A stretch of 64,000 bases of DNA, from NCBI GenBank assembly GCA_951799445.1, contig OX637296.1, positions 19,964,001 to 20,028,000 of the forward strand. The letters run 5' to 3'. A program made the translations under genes and the position numbers. This document shows positions 43,206-54,303 of this stretch, piece after piece. The DNA comes from Pseudisothecium myosuroides (lineage: Eukaryota > Streptophyta > Bryopsida > Hypnales > Lembophyllaceae). The notes below the pieces were generated by a model. That model was not told the origin of the DNA. It ran no database searches and was given only the letters and a program-made list of their open reading frames with translations. How positions within the stretch are numbered: position 1 is the first letter of the stretch; each line of letters starts with the position of its first letter.

Positions 43206-43430
43206 TTAACCCTTTAAGGACCAAAATCCCTTAAGGGACACTTGGGATTTTGGGTTAGCTCATTCAAGTTGGTTTTGCAACCTGGTTTTTTGAAACTTTT
43301 TGTATGCATGCAGTTTTTTACGAGCTTCACGTACATATAAATTTCATAAAAAGCTGAGTTGTTGTATAGAAGTTATTGTCATTTTTCCACCAAAAGTTGT
43401 TTGTTGGGCAGCTGGGGCAGGGGAATATGT
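43206..43430 (+). mobile_element. TTAA MITE, family 1, copy I (truncated)
   Basis: It starts TTAACCCTTTAAGGACCAAAAT at 43206 and keeps family words 'gggattttgggttagctc' and 'ttttttgaaactttttg', but stops by about 43430, where unrelated G-rich DNA begins. Confidence 0.65.
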
Positions 43431-45820
43431 GTTTGACTATGCAAGGGCAACACATGTGGGCAAGAGGAAAGGAAGAGGGTAGGGTAGTGGGTTTTAAGTG
43501 CAAGCATGAGTCATGGGGATTGAGTTGGGCTTGATCAGGCGGAGTCGGAAGGGTGTTAGGTTGCTAGAATTGAAGATTGTCATGGGGTTTTGAAGACAGG
43601 CAGGATTGGGGATGCCTGGGTGGGTGGGCGGGGTGTGGGGTTTGAATTTTGGAGTGGGTAGGTGTGAGCTCCCAATTTGTCACTTGGGACTCGTAGATTT
43701 TTTTTTTGAAATTTGCAATTTAAAGTTGATAAAAGTATACAAAAAGCCATAAAAAGTATAGAACTAGAATAGGGTTGTGTCATACCCATTATAGTATTTG
43801 GTCTAGATTGATATTTATACTTAGAATCCCTCCAAATCTTGCCTAAAAATAGAATAAAAATAACGAGATGACGAGATTTAGAAGATTTGAGTCACATAGC
43901 CCCAAAAGGGCTAAATCCCACCATGAATGTGGCAATTCATGGCTAAGTTGGTTCAAGGGATCCATGGCAAGGCCACTAGGTCGGGTCCTAGAGTTAGATT
44001 TAGAATTCCCCATTAGATTGATGAATTCCCAAAATCCCGATTGATAGCATGCAGGAGCCACTAACGCAAGACAGGGCCCATGGAGGAATCTATGGTCCAA
44101 GGATGGTGTTTTAGGATAAATCCCATGCCAAGAGTTCAACGGCGAAATCGATTCCTCAAGATTCTTTCATCTGCAGAAGATTCTTGCACCATCGCCAATC
44201 CAAGGAGATGGCCAATTTTAATCTCCACCGACCAATCGTGCCAGGTACGGAAATGCACCTACATGTCTTTTACGCGACTTCCTGAGAGGTTCCATGAATT
44301 TTTTTGGCATCTTCCAACTTGTAGAAGAACCTTTTCCGGGTGGTTAACCGTTCTAACCTCCAACGAGAATTTCGTGGAAATTACCCAGATAACAATAAAA
44401 TATCACTAAAAATTAGCATAGCTTGTTTTATGTTAATAATGCGCTCCGTGAAGTTTCACAACATTCCGATAGCGGTAAGTACCCAAACCGGTGAGATTCC
44501 TCGAGAATTAACCACGTGGCGGGGTCCCCGCAACGTTGACCAACGTTCCAGGACCATACGATGGCAAAACGAAATCAACCAAGAGTCCTTTCCGACTCTC
44601 TCATACCTACCGGAGACTCTAGGCTAGTTACTTTTCTCAAAATAGGAGACCCCCAAGATTTAGGATTTTACCACGACTTGTTTTTTAAGCTAAATTAGCC
44701 TACAATGTGGTCTCAGTACGAGGGGTATAGGGCTCAAGGACTAAACACGGCGATTTGGAGCCAACAACGCAATCCGTTTGGTGATTGGAATTAATCTCCA
44801 AAAGTTAGGATGTTGATCCAGCATAGATGGTAGAAGTTGTTTTTTAGGGATTAGAATGAAAATCTTTGAGGATGAGGATGAAAATCCAAGTTGATAAAGT
44901 TACCTTAGAATTTTTTAGACAGAGAGGTGGGCCCTTGGAAACCTATATAAGGGCCCCATTTCTCTCTCTAAAACACCCCCAATTCTTGTTTTGGATCTGT
45001 AAGTTCAAGTTATTTTGGATATTTTGGCATTTGAAGCCAAAAACCTCTACGGTGTTTTCGGAGTACTTTTGGCTCCGTTGTTGTTGTATTTCAAGCTTTG
45101 AAGGTCCTTGGGGGTCCTTCTATCTTGCCTTGTGTACTCTTATTGTGAGTTTGAGGTCTTTTCTATTGTTTGTGTATCTCGTGAGCTAACTTGAGTGATT
45201 TAGGAGTTTTGTTGGTGTCTTGTGCTAATCCTCAAGTCACCCTCCACCGTACCTTGGCGATGTCGCTTTGGAAGGCCTTTAGTGTGTGAGTCGTTTGTGT
45301 TGCTACATTGTCCTAACTTATAGTCCTCTTTAAGTATTCTTTTACCTTCTTCTAACGTTTCTCTTGTTGGGTGGACCTCCTTCCAGGATGGTGAAGCTTT
45401 GAACCTCCTTTGTGTATTTCTCTAAGTTTATTCTAAGTCTTCTTCTAACATTTCCCTTGTTAAGTGGACCCCTCTTGGAGACGGCAAAGCTTTTACTTTG
45501 TTGTGTGTTTTCTCTAAGTGTTTTGTTCTACCTTCTTCTAAAGTCTCCCTTTGTGTGTGGACCCCCCTTGGAGACGGCGAAGCTTTGAACCCGTGACGTG
45601 ATCCAAGTCCTATAGTGTGTATTAAACGGTCCCGGATGGCGGAGCTTTGAACCCCTGGAGTGCTATAAAGTCCTAAAGTTGGTGTTAAAACCAACTCAGC
45701 GGTGAAGCTTTGAACCTCCCTAAACCTTAGTTCCAAAGTCTAGTTTCCAAGACCTTTTCGGAAATGTCCAGAGTTTAGCTTCCAAGATATATAGGTTGTT
45801 AGAAAATCCTGATTTTTAGC
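43431..45820 (+). mobile_element. LTR-retroelement-like region with TATA box, left part
   Basis: A strong promoter-like CTATATAAGGGCCCC at about 44942 is followed by a CT-rich start-site-like tract and a long leader-like sequence. This layout recalls the U3/R/U5 of a plant LTR retrotransposon. It ends in the tandem array at 45360-45720 and is interrupted by the CACTA element at 45821. No gag or pol frame was found, and LTR boundaries could not be set, so this is a non-autonomous or decayed element at best. Confidence 0.4.
45360..45725 (+). repeat. Tandem repeat, 'aagctttgaacc' units
   Basis: Five units of 'gtggacc.cccttggagacggcgaagctttgaacc' type lie near 45371, 45462, 45558, 45627 and 45690, spaced about 91, 96, 69 and 63 bp. 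The unit core is better conserved than the spacers. Confidence 0.75.
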
Positions 45821-48688
45821 CACTAGAAGAAACCCGCGTTTTCACAAATCGTCAATTTTGGACACGTCAAAAACATTAAAAATCTGAGACAACATGGCCT
45901 GATGTCACCATGATTTTAGCAGACATCAAAAATGACATGGGTCAACCGGGTCCTCAAAGGCCGTCATGTGGCTGCCACCTAAGCGCCACGCATGCACGGG
46001 CAACCATGTAGAAATTTTTTCATCTAATTTTGTCCATAACGTGGCATCTGAGGTGGCACCTGACGTGGCAATGAGAAAAATGACGTGGCATCCAGCAAGG
46101 CTGACATGGCATGCTACGTCAGCATAGTTTTTTGTTGTTTAAGAATTTTAGTATCGTTTGTGAAGACATCATCTTAGACCTCTAGATGTTTTTTGAGACG
46201 TCAACTCTAACATTCACACGTTTTTTGAGATGTTAAATTTAACGTCTACATATCTTGAGACATCAATGTAGACTTCTGCATTTCACTATATATACCTCTT
46301 GCAATGCTTAGGATGATTTAGAGGAACATAATGATGTCATGTTAGACGTAGATATCCTACATGACATTCATGTGCATTTCACAATGTCTAATACAATATA
46401 CAGTACACCATACATAATATACAATATACGCCATACAAAATGCACCATATTTGAAAACTATATCACATGACTTTACAAGCCACTTCATGTGAGTATATAG
46501 AGGGAAGAAGATAGTCTCTTTATACATGTAGGGTGGTAGGAGGGAAGACAAACTATATGGGATATTTATAATGCGTGAATTAAGTTTCTATGGGGAAACA
46601 CTCCGACAGGACGTCCAAAGGATAAAGTGGGTTGTCTACTTCTGGGTGATTGCATGAATGACTGGTTGTTTTTGTTCCACTTTGGCTGTTTTGGGCTAGT
46701 ACTCCCAGTACTATGAGCTTTTTGCATATGAATTTTTTTAAATAAAATAAAATAAGGATAATTATTATAATACTATAAATAGCATATCACCAAATTTCAG
46801 ACCTAAAAAAAATCTAGGTAAAAAGTTATTCACAAAAAAGTGTAAGCTGAAATTTTGAAGAAAATACGTAGTTTGACGTTTTAATTTGTACAAAATAGGA
46901 AAAGCAATTTTCAAAGAAACTAAAAATTTTCCATTTGGAAAGACTTTATATTGAAGAGATTTCACCAAAAAAAATTATCTTGAAACCATCTTCAACATTC
47001 AAAATTGCTCGCGCAAGGGAGCCTTCTTTGCATGGACGTAGAGGACATAAAATATAATATTTTTAATGCCCCTTGGTAGGAACATGACTTCCTACTATGG
47101 GAATAAACCATAGAAATTTCAGCTTCAAATCATTAAATTTGGGTACTCCATAGTACTAAAAACCTTTAAAACTCAAAACGTGACATATTAGTTTAAATGA
47201 TTTTTAAATATAAAGTGATTTTTGAATTTTTTTGAAAAATATGAGATATGATTAAACTCAAGAGAGTAATCTCCAATAAAAATTTCAAGTTCATGCGAGT
47301 CATGCTGCAAAAGTTATAGCAAAAGGAAGCTTCCGCACTCGCTTTGTGACAAAGTTTCAGTACCGGTCTTTCATGCAATCACCCTTCTATGTCCCCCCAA
47401 AGATTATAAAAGATTTTAGAGACATACAAGGAGACAATGTTGTGTTGGAAGATGAAGCTTAGCACTTGTCGGTCCTATATATTTCAGTGGGCCAACACAC
47501 AGATGTCTAAGAGGACGTCTGCAAGATACAATAGTTTGTCCGCATGTATGTCTCTTGAGGCATACTAGTGTCTGCCAAATAGTGATGGAGGAGGTCTCAA
47601 GGCATACCGGTGTCTTTTAAACATTTATGGGAGTAAAAAGGCACAAGTTCACATTTAGGGATTGATCCTATACATTGTAATTGAAAGATGAAAAATTAAT
47701 ACATGACAACTTATGCACATGACACTATAAGAAAACAATATTTGATTTTATTGCTAGATTTTGCGTCTTGATGTCTTGTCTGATGTCTTCAAATGTCTAC
47801 ATAGACATCCAAAATTTTGCGTTGCCTAAGATATGCCATATACATCGAAAATCCGTGATGGAAGTTGATCTTGTTGAAAACATGGTTTTTGATCATGACC
47901 TAGACTGTTGGACATGTAAGACGACGCCCTCAATTGCTCATTGAACTTCCAAAGAATGTACTTAAATGCATAAGGTACAAAGTCACATTGAAATGCAAAT
48001 GCATCCCATCTTAATTGAAGTTGTGTCATTTGAAACGTCCTCAGGTCTCCATAGATGTCTCCATAAACATTTTGCCGTCTCTGACTACATCTCCAAATAC
48101 ATTGTCACGTCTTAGGTGACATCTTGGTAGACATCTCAACGTTTCATACAACGTCTCCATGTCTTCGTAGACATCTTTGAAATAAGTATAGAATACCTAC
48201 AATGCAGCCCTCATATGTTGACATGGCATGCCACGTCAACATTATTCGATGCCACGTTAGTCAATTTCTATGTGGCATGCCACATCATCTGCCACGTCAT
48301 CATTTATTTTTTCAAAGACTGCCCTATGACTGCCCGGTCTCCTTTTTTTTACCTTGGGCAAATGTTTTATCCAAAATTGCAGTAATTTTTGGAAAATTAT
48401 CCGCAGCGAAAATGGGTCAATAAAGCTGACGTGGCTCTCAATGTTTTTGCTGATGATCTTGTAGACATCAGCTCGTCATCAAATATGTCATCAAAAACCT
48501 CGACGTTAATGGTAACACCAACTTGTGTTCATTCAAATTTGTCATTGTCATGTGAAACATCTCTGGAATTCTACCTACACTGCAATCCATCTCTCAGACA
48601 TCTTGATGTCCCCACAGACACCGTATGTTTTGCCTTCAACATTGCAGTTTTGGTTTGATATCAAAAAAGACACGGGTTTCTTCTAGTG
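45821..48688. mobile_element. CACTA transposon, non-autonomous (2868 bp)
   Basis: Termini CACTAGAAGAAACCCG (45821) and CGGGTTTCTTCTAGTG (to 48688) are perfect 16-bp inverted repeats, flanked by the 3-bp duplication AGC (45818-45820, 48689-48691). CACTA ends with 3-bp duplications define the CACTA (En/Spm) superfamily. Both subterminal regions are full of short 'gacatc'/'gatgtc' and 'acgtggcat' words, as expected for transposase-binding repeats. No transposase frame. It carries the family 5 element at 46644-47384. Confidence 0.92.
46644..47384. mobile_element. 741-bp TIR element (family 5) nested in the CACTA element
   Basis: Ends GGGTGATTGCATGAA and TTCATGCAATCACCC, flanked by TTCT at 46640-46643 and 47385-47388. 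It is collinear with the copy at 9630-10364. It inserted after the CACTA element. Confidence 0.9.
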
Positions 48689-48691
48689 AGC

Positions 48692-49680
48692 AAATCTAGT
48701 TCCCTTAGTTTTAGCAAACCCAGTTTCCCCTTAGATTTTTGCAAGTCTAGTTCCAAGTTTTAAAACCAGCCCATTAGAAACTAGTCCATCAGAAACCAAC
48801 CCATTGGAAAACCAGCCCATCAGAACCAGTCCATTGGAGCCAGCCAGAAGTTAATAGTTTAGAATCGGAAAGAAGTAAAAAAAAGATTTTTTTTATAAAA
48901 ATTTAAAAAAAAAAAAAAAAAATAGCCAGCCAGCTCGGTCGGTTGGCTAGCCACGGGGTCGAGCCAGGCCCCAACTCGGATTTTTTTTTGTTCTTTTTCT
49001 TCCTTTCCATCCTGAAAAAATGGGGGATTAGGACTCCATAAACGAGAGGTTTAGAGTAGGGAAAGAAAAATTAGGAAAAAAGGGAGGAAAAAGGGAAGGG
49101 GGAAGAATAGAGACAACACCTCCAGCGCACACCTGCCAACAAGCGCTCCCAACTTTCTCACCACACAAACGACAAAACAAGAATGGAAGGAGATTAGGAA
49201 GAAGGAGATGAAATAAGCGGGAGAAGGTGAAAGACGATAAATAGTGACCTAGGCCTAGGATTAGGTAGGCTTAGGGAGGAAATCTCTAGAATTCGTTGTG
49301 ATTGTTGGGAGAGGGATTAGTATGACAAAAAGGGGAGTTGTGTAAGAGGGTAGGAGGTACATTAAGACTTCCTTGGAGTTTGAGACCATAGTGTAAGGCT
49401 CCATAAAAGCTTAGGTGGAATAGTACTAGTGTAGAAGGAGAGAAGGAAAAAGAAAAAAAAGGAGGAAGGGAAAGAAGGATGTTAGATCACAAGGGTATAT
49501 TATTTTTTTAAATAAGCGGTGAGCTTTAAAAAGAAAAGAAATAACCAAGGAAATACCATGGACGAGGATGCGCACGAAAACGTGAACGAGGTTATTTCCA
49601 ACTCCAACAGCGATGAGGTAAGCCATTAAACTAATCTTTGGCAGCTTTTACCTAATTTTTCCTTGATTTTTTTCCATTAG
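48692..49680. other. Continuation of the LTR-like region with short tandem repeats
   Basis: 48770-48850 is a run of 'cccat(t/c)(a/g)gaaaccag' repeats. 48900-48918 is an A tract, and 48921-48970 is GC-rich with 'agccagccagctcggtcggttggctagcc'. 49020-49630 is purine-rich. No reliable gene. Confidence 0.4.
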
Positions 49681-50590
49681 ACTTTAGCCCGTGATTAGCA
49701 AGATTAGATTAGTGGAAGGTAGAAGTTTAGATTTAGGGGTTCGTAAATTAGGAAGTAAAATTTAGGATTAGATTTAGAAGGTGAAAATTAAAGTAAAATT
49801 GAGAAGTTAAAAAGTTAGAATTAAATTTGGAAGTTTAAATTAAGGGTTAAATTTTCAAGTGAAATCTTAGGGTAGTTTAAAAAATAAAAAGTTAAAGTGA
49901 ATTTAGGAGTCAAAAATCCGAGTAAAAAGTAGAAATTAAAAGTAGAGATTTAGGATAAACTTAGGAAGTAGAATTTAAAGTCAATTTTAGGAAGAATATT
50001 TTAGAGTTAGAAATAAGAGATAAATTTTGAAGTTCGAAATTCAAAGTTAGAGTGAAGATTAGAGGTTAAAATTTGGGGTAAAACTTAGAAGTTAAAACTT
50101 GGAGTAAAAATTAAATAGTAAAAATCAAAGTTAGAAGTAGAAGTTAAATTTTAGAGTTAGTTCTTAGAAATAGAAAATCTAGAGTCGAAAGTGAAAACAT
50201 AGGGTCAAATTTAGAGGTTAAAAATTGGGATTAGTTTTGGAAGTAAAAAGTTAGAATTAAGAGTCAAAACATAGAGTTAAATTTCAAGGGTAAATTTTTG
50301 AGTTAATTTAGAAGTATAAACCAAGAGCAAAAAGTCAAAACATAGAGTTAAATTTAAAGGGTAAAATTTTAGAGTAGTTTAGAGGTAAAAACCTTGAAAG
50401 TAAAAGTGAAAACATAGAGTTGAATCCAAGGGATAAATTCTAGAGTTAATGTAGAAGTAAAACCGTAGAGTAGAATCTAGAGGTTAAACCGTAGTGGTAG
50501 AAGTTAAAAGTTCAAATTAACCTTGGAAAGTAAAAAATTTAGAATAGAAGTTAAAACTCAGAATTAACCTTGGGGGTTCATGGAAGGAAC
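49681..50590 (+). repeat. ~900-bp purine-rich degenerate repeat
   Basis: The plus strand is almost entirely built of variants of 'agttaaa', 'tagaagt(t/a)aaa' and 'acatagagttaaattt', with very few C residues. No open frame survives. Confidence 0.7.
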
Positions 50591-51128
50591 CTAGGAGGTC
50601 CCATTTCAGTTAGTTAGGGTTGTTAGAAATGGCGCCAACTACCCAGTCTACACTAGACATGGGATAGATAGTTAGTATGGTAGGTGTTCACCATTAGATT
50701 ACCGTAACCCCTAATCATCGACAGTTAGCTTGGAAGTCACCACATGCATCTCTAGGCATTTCTTTTGCCTATCCACGACACTTAGGAAACATTAGCAAAA
50801 AGATCCATTGCTTGGAAGGCACAATGGACCGTGCTTACAACACTTCCTTAAATTAAAAAGTGGATAAGAGCTAAGAACTTGGTCGTGTTTGCTTTATTAC
50901 CAAGGGTGGGTAATCTAGCACCCACAGCGAGCTTCTAGTTGGTCGGGGTTTGGGCAAGGCGAGGTTTGGAGGTGGGTGGCCGGGTGGATGGGAGGTTTGT
51001 AAAGTGTGGGCAGGCTTGGGGATTGTACAGCCATGGGAGGCAACGGTTTGGCACTACATTGCCAATCTGCAGGCGTACAATTTTTTTGAATTTTTTTTGA
51101 GATTTTTTGTATCTACAAAATTTGGGGC
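50591..51128. other. Spacer with a primer-binding-site-like word
   Basis: 'gttgttagaaaTGGCGCCAA' near 50627-50640 resembles the junction of an LTR with a TGGCGCC primer-binding site. Only the first seven or eight bases fit a tRNA-Asp end, so this is weak. The G-rich part 50930-51040 has no gene. Confidence 0.25.
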
Positions 51129-52531
51129 TTGTTATCTAAAACGCAAGTTTCTCATAGTGGTAGTGTAGTGATTGCCTATTGGAATCAAAGCTATGTAAGT
51201 GAAGTGGCGGCTAAAGGAGGAAGGAATGCATTGAAACGAGGGAAAATTGGTACTTCAAAAGCAATTGAAAAATGGAAGCCAAATAAAAAATTGAAGCAGA
51301 ATTCCTCAAATTTATGACTTTTGTACATTGGTGTTTGACATCTGTAGCAAGTAGTTGAAGCATGTATAATGAAATAGGGTTCTAAAAGCTAGATTAGTAG
51401 ACTTGGAGAATGAAAACATACTTTTGACTATAACTAACAACTTCATGAGAATTGAAGAAATAGAAGGTGAATTTATAGAATTTATGACTGAAAACCAATT
51501 GAAACTTGCAATTTGCTGCCTATAATTGAAGCACTGACAAGCACGTAGGGATCTAGAAGCTAAATTAGCACTTCCCCATTGCAATGAGGTACATGAAAAC
51601 CAACACCTCATGACCATTGCAAGACTAAAATTAATGCTAAGTGGGCTACATTTTCATGCTTAAAGACCTACTTATGCAACACCACTGCTAGCATTCAAGA
51701 AAGGAGGCAAACTTTGTTGTCTGCAGTTCACAATAGAATGTGGATTTCTTGGAAAGTATACATGAAGAAAGGGAAGTTCTGATTGTAGGAGAGAGGTTAG
51801 GAAGTTTAGAATCATCAAAATTAGCTGCAAGTAGAAGGATGAGGTCCAATAAGAAGGGAAAAGAGATAATCCTTACTTCCAAACATTTTTTCATGCTTAC
51901 AAGAACAATCTTCCATACTCTCATGTGGTCTCCGTTTTCATTTTCATACATTGCTTCAAATGGGCTCCCAGTGTGACCTAGTTGTTGATTGCTACAATTG
52001 TTTGCAAAAGCTTCGATCACTCCACCATCTCCACAAAGAAGTTCATCATCTGAAGAAGTTCTTCTTGCAACTTTTGAGTACCTAACACTGTTGCCTATTC
52101 CACCTATGCACACGGAGCATGAGGAGAACAACTACTTTACACAAACAATACACCTTGGCGAACCTGACCCCAAATTCTTGGACTGTCAATCTCAAGATGT
52201 GGATGGGAGAGAGTCAAGCTGTGAAGAGCTCAAAGAAGATGTCTTTGATGAAGGTAGGTATGCTTTTCTTGACGATCGGTCACTTGAAGAACTGCTTTGG
52301 CCACCAAAGCTGCTGCAAAATTCCTCCAACTTATTCAATATCACATCACCACGAAGGAAAGCGCACCACTATAGGACGGTGCGGATCAATGTGGGTCTGA
52401 GCCTCCTCAACCTGCAACAGTGTAGGACGACGTTGGACAATTTGGGTTTGAGCCACAAAAACCCTCTTTGTAGAAAGTGCCTATCCACTTGTACTATCTT
52501 TGTGTTTGTTTTTCCCCAAAAACATTGCTAA
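51129..52531 (+). pseudogene. Decayed coiled-coil protein gene
   Basis: Several plus-strand pieces in different frames look protein-derived. They include VLKARLVDLENENILLTITN running on to IEEIEGEFIEFMTENQLKLA (51380-51525), then, after stops, DLEAKLALPHCNEVHENQHL (about 51550-51610), SIHEEREVLIVGERLGSLES (51750-51810), and a longer open frame 51989-52531 with an acidic stretch (SSCEELKEDVFDEG). The heptad-like spacing of L/I in the first part suggests a coiled coil such as those of kinesins or myosins, but no motor domain is present. At least four stops or frame changes break it. Identity is unknown. Confidence 0.4.
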
Positions 52532-52889
52532 TGTTGTTCAAAACGCTAAAGGACATATCTTTAATTTGCAATTTTTTCTATGTATTACATGAAGATTAGC
52601 AAACATACTTGCATACAAATGCACATAAGTGTTGTATGCAATTGTAATTTCTAGATCAGATTGCTCACCAATTTATATTCTATCAAAAAAGTAGTGACCT
52701 CCATTTCCTAATTTTCTTCCAATAAATCTCTAAGAAACTAATTGACCATTCAACGTATGCACGACATCTCAAGTAGTTTTGCACAAAGTCAATTTGAATT
52801 GGATATTCATGAAATTTTAACACAAATCGTGGCATGCACCCTCTTTATCTGTAAGAATGTGACAAACTGACACACAATTCAAAAGATAC

Positions 52890-54005
52890 ATAATCTAGCA
52901 TAATTTAGTAATTTTTCAGATCCAAAAATAACTCAAAAATCCATAATTTTTCCACCATAGGTCCAAACGCCACAAAACAAAGCCTGTGCACCTCTCCTTG
53001 CTGACAACTTTCTAATGGTACTAAGCATGCGATCGGGGGACGCACAATTCAAGAGATCTCAAAAAACAAACAAAACAAAGCAAACAGCCAAACTTAAAGT
53101 ATAGACTAGTGTGCCCGCCGTTGCCATAGTCATAACAAAAGTACATAAAAGTACTTTTGTACTTTAATGATCAATAAAAACTTTGAAATTCAATAACTTT
53201 CACACCATGGGTTCAAACGCCACAAAACAAAGCCTGCGCACCCCTCCTCTCCAAGGGCTTTCTGACGGTACGAAGCAAGCGACCGGGGGACCCACAATCC
53301 GGGAGATCTCAACGTAACAAACAAACAAACAGCCAAACTTAAAGTATGAACTAGTGTACCCTATGCTGTTGCCACAATCAAAACAAAAGTAAAATAATTT
53401 TCTAAATTTATAACTCATAAAAATTTCAAAATTCAATAACTTTCACATCCTACGTCCAAACACCACAAAACAAAGTCTGGGCACCCCTCTTCGCCGAGGG
53501 CTTTCCAGTGGTACCAAAACCATGACCAATTGACACACGGTTCTAAAGATACATAATTTAACATAATTCTAAATCCAAAAATAACTCAAAAATCTATAAT
53601 TTTCACATAGCAGGTCCAAACGCCACAAAACAAAGCCCATGCACCCCTCCTTGCCGAGCGCTTTCTGACAATCCCAAGCATGTGACCGGGGGATGCACAG
53701 TATGGGAGATCTCAACGTAACAAACAAACAAAACAAACAGCCAAACTTAAGGTATGGACTAGTGTGCCCTGTGCCGTTGCCACAGCCAAAATGTAATTAA
53801 AAGTAAAGTTCTAATTTTTTCATTCATAAAGATTTCAAAATTCAATACCTTTCCTATTGTAGGTCCAAACGCCACAAAACAAAGCCCATGCACCCCTCCT
53901 CACCGTGGGCTTTCCGACAATACCACGCACGCCACCAGGGATGCACGGTCCAGGAGATCTCAACGTAACAAACAAACAAAACAAACAAACAAACAACCAG
54001 CCTGT
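52890..54005 (+). repeat. Tandem array of ~240-bp units upstream of pyruvate kinase
   Basis: Anchor words 'caaac(g/a)ccacaaaacaaag' occur near 52974, 53215, 53457, 53615 and 53866, giving spacings of about 241, 242, 158 and 251 bp. Each is followed by 'gcaccyctcc', 'gctttc.g', 'gggg(g)a.gcac', 'gagatctcaacgtaacaaacaaac' and then 'ccaaacttaaagtat'. Single units occur at ~3967-4130 and ~29775-29965 (inverted), and broken ones at 34.2-34.7 kb. Confidence 0.85.
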
Positions 54006-54303
54006 AGATGGAATTTATACAAGGCAACCATGAGTTTTCATCATGTAGCCGCCTCGTAGATACTCAAATCTAACAATTGTTACAGAAAGTCTAGACTGTG
54101 TCCCACTGCAGCCTCACTGGTGGCTGTGGCTTCTCCGTCGCGTCTCGGTTCCTCCGCTGCTCAATAACTTCCAAACCCAAAACCTTCCTCGGCCTCATCT
54201 TGGCCAAGCCCTCCGTCCATTTCCTCTTTGGCTTTGCTCCTTGGCCAAGCCCTTTCATTCCCTGCGTTGTTGCCAAGCCTTGCAATCCCTCCCCTCCTTG
54301 GCG

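Noticed and set aside
44690..44840. rRNA-like stretch ('cagtacgagggg')
   Set aside because: Only a short word resembles 28S rRNA; the surrounding sequence does not continue the match.
45428..45736. 102-codon minus-strand frame
   Set aside because: It is a repeat-encoded frame over the tandem array; periodicity explains it.
50627..50645. Primer-binding site of an LTR retrotransposon
   Set aside because: Only TGGCGCC(A) fits; no paired LTR or polypurine tract could be established, so not called as a feature of its own.
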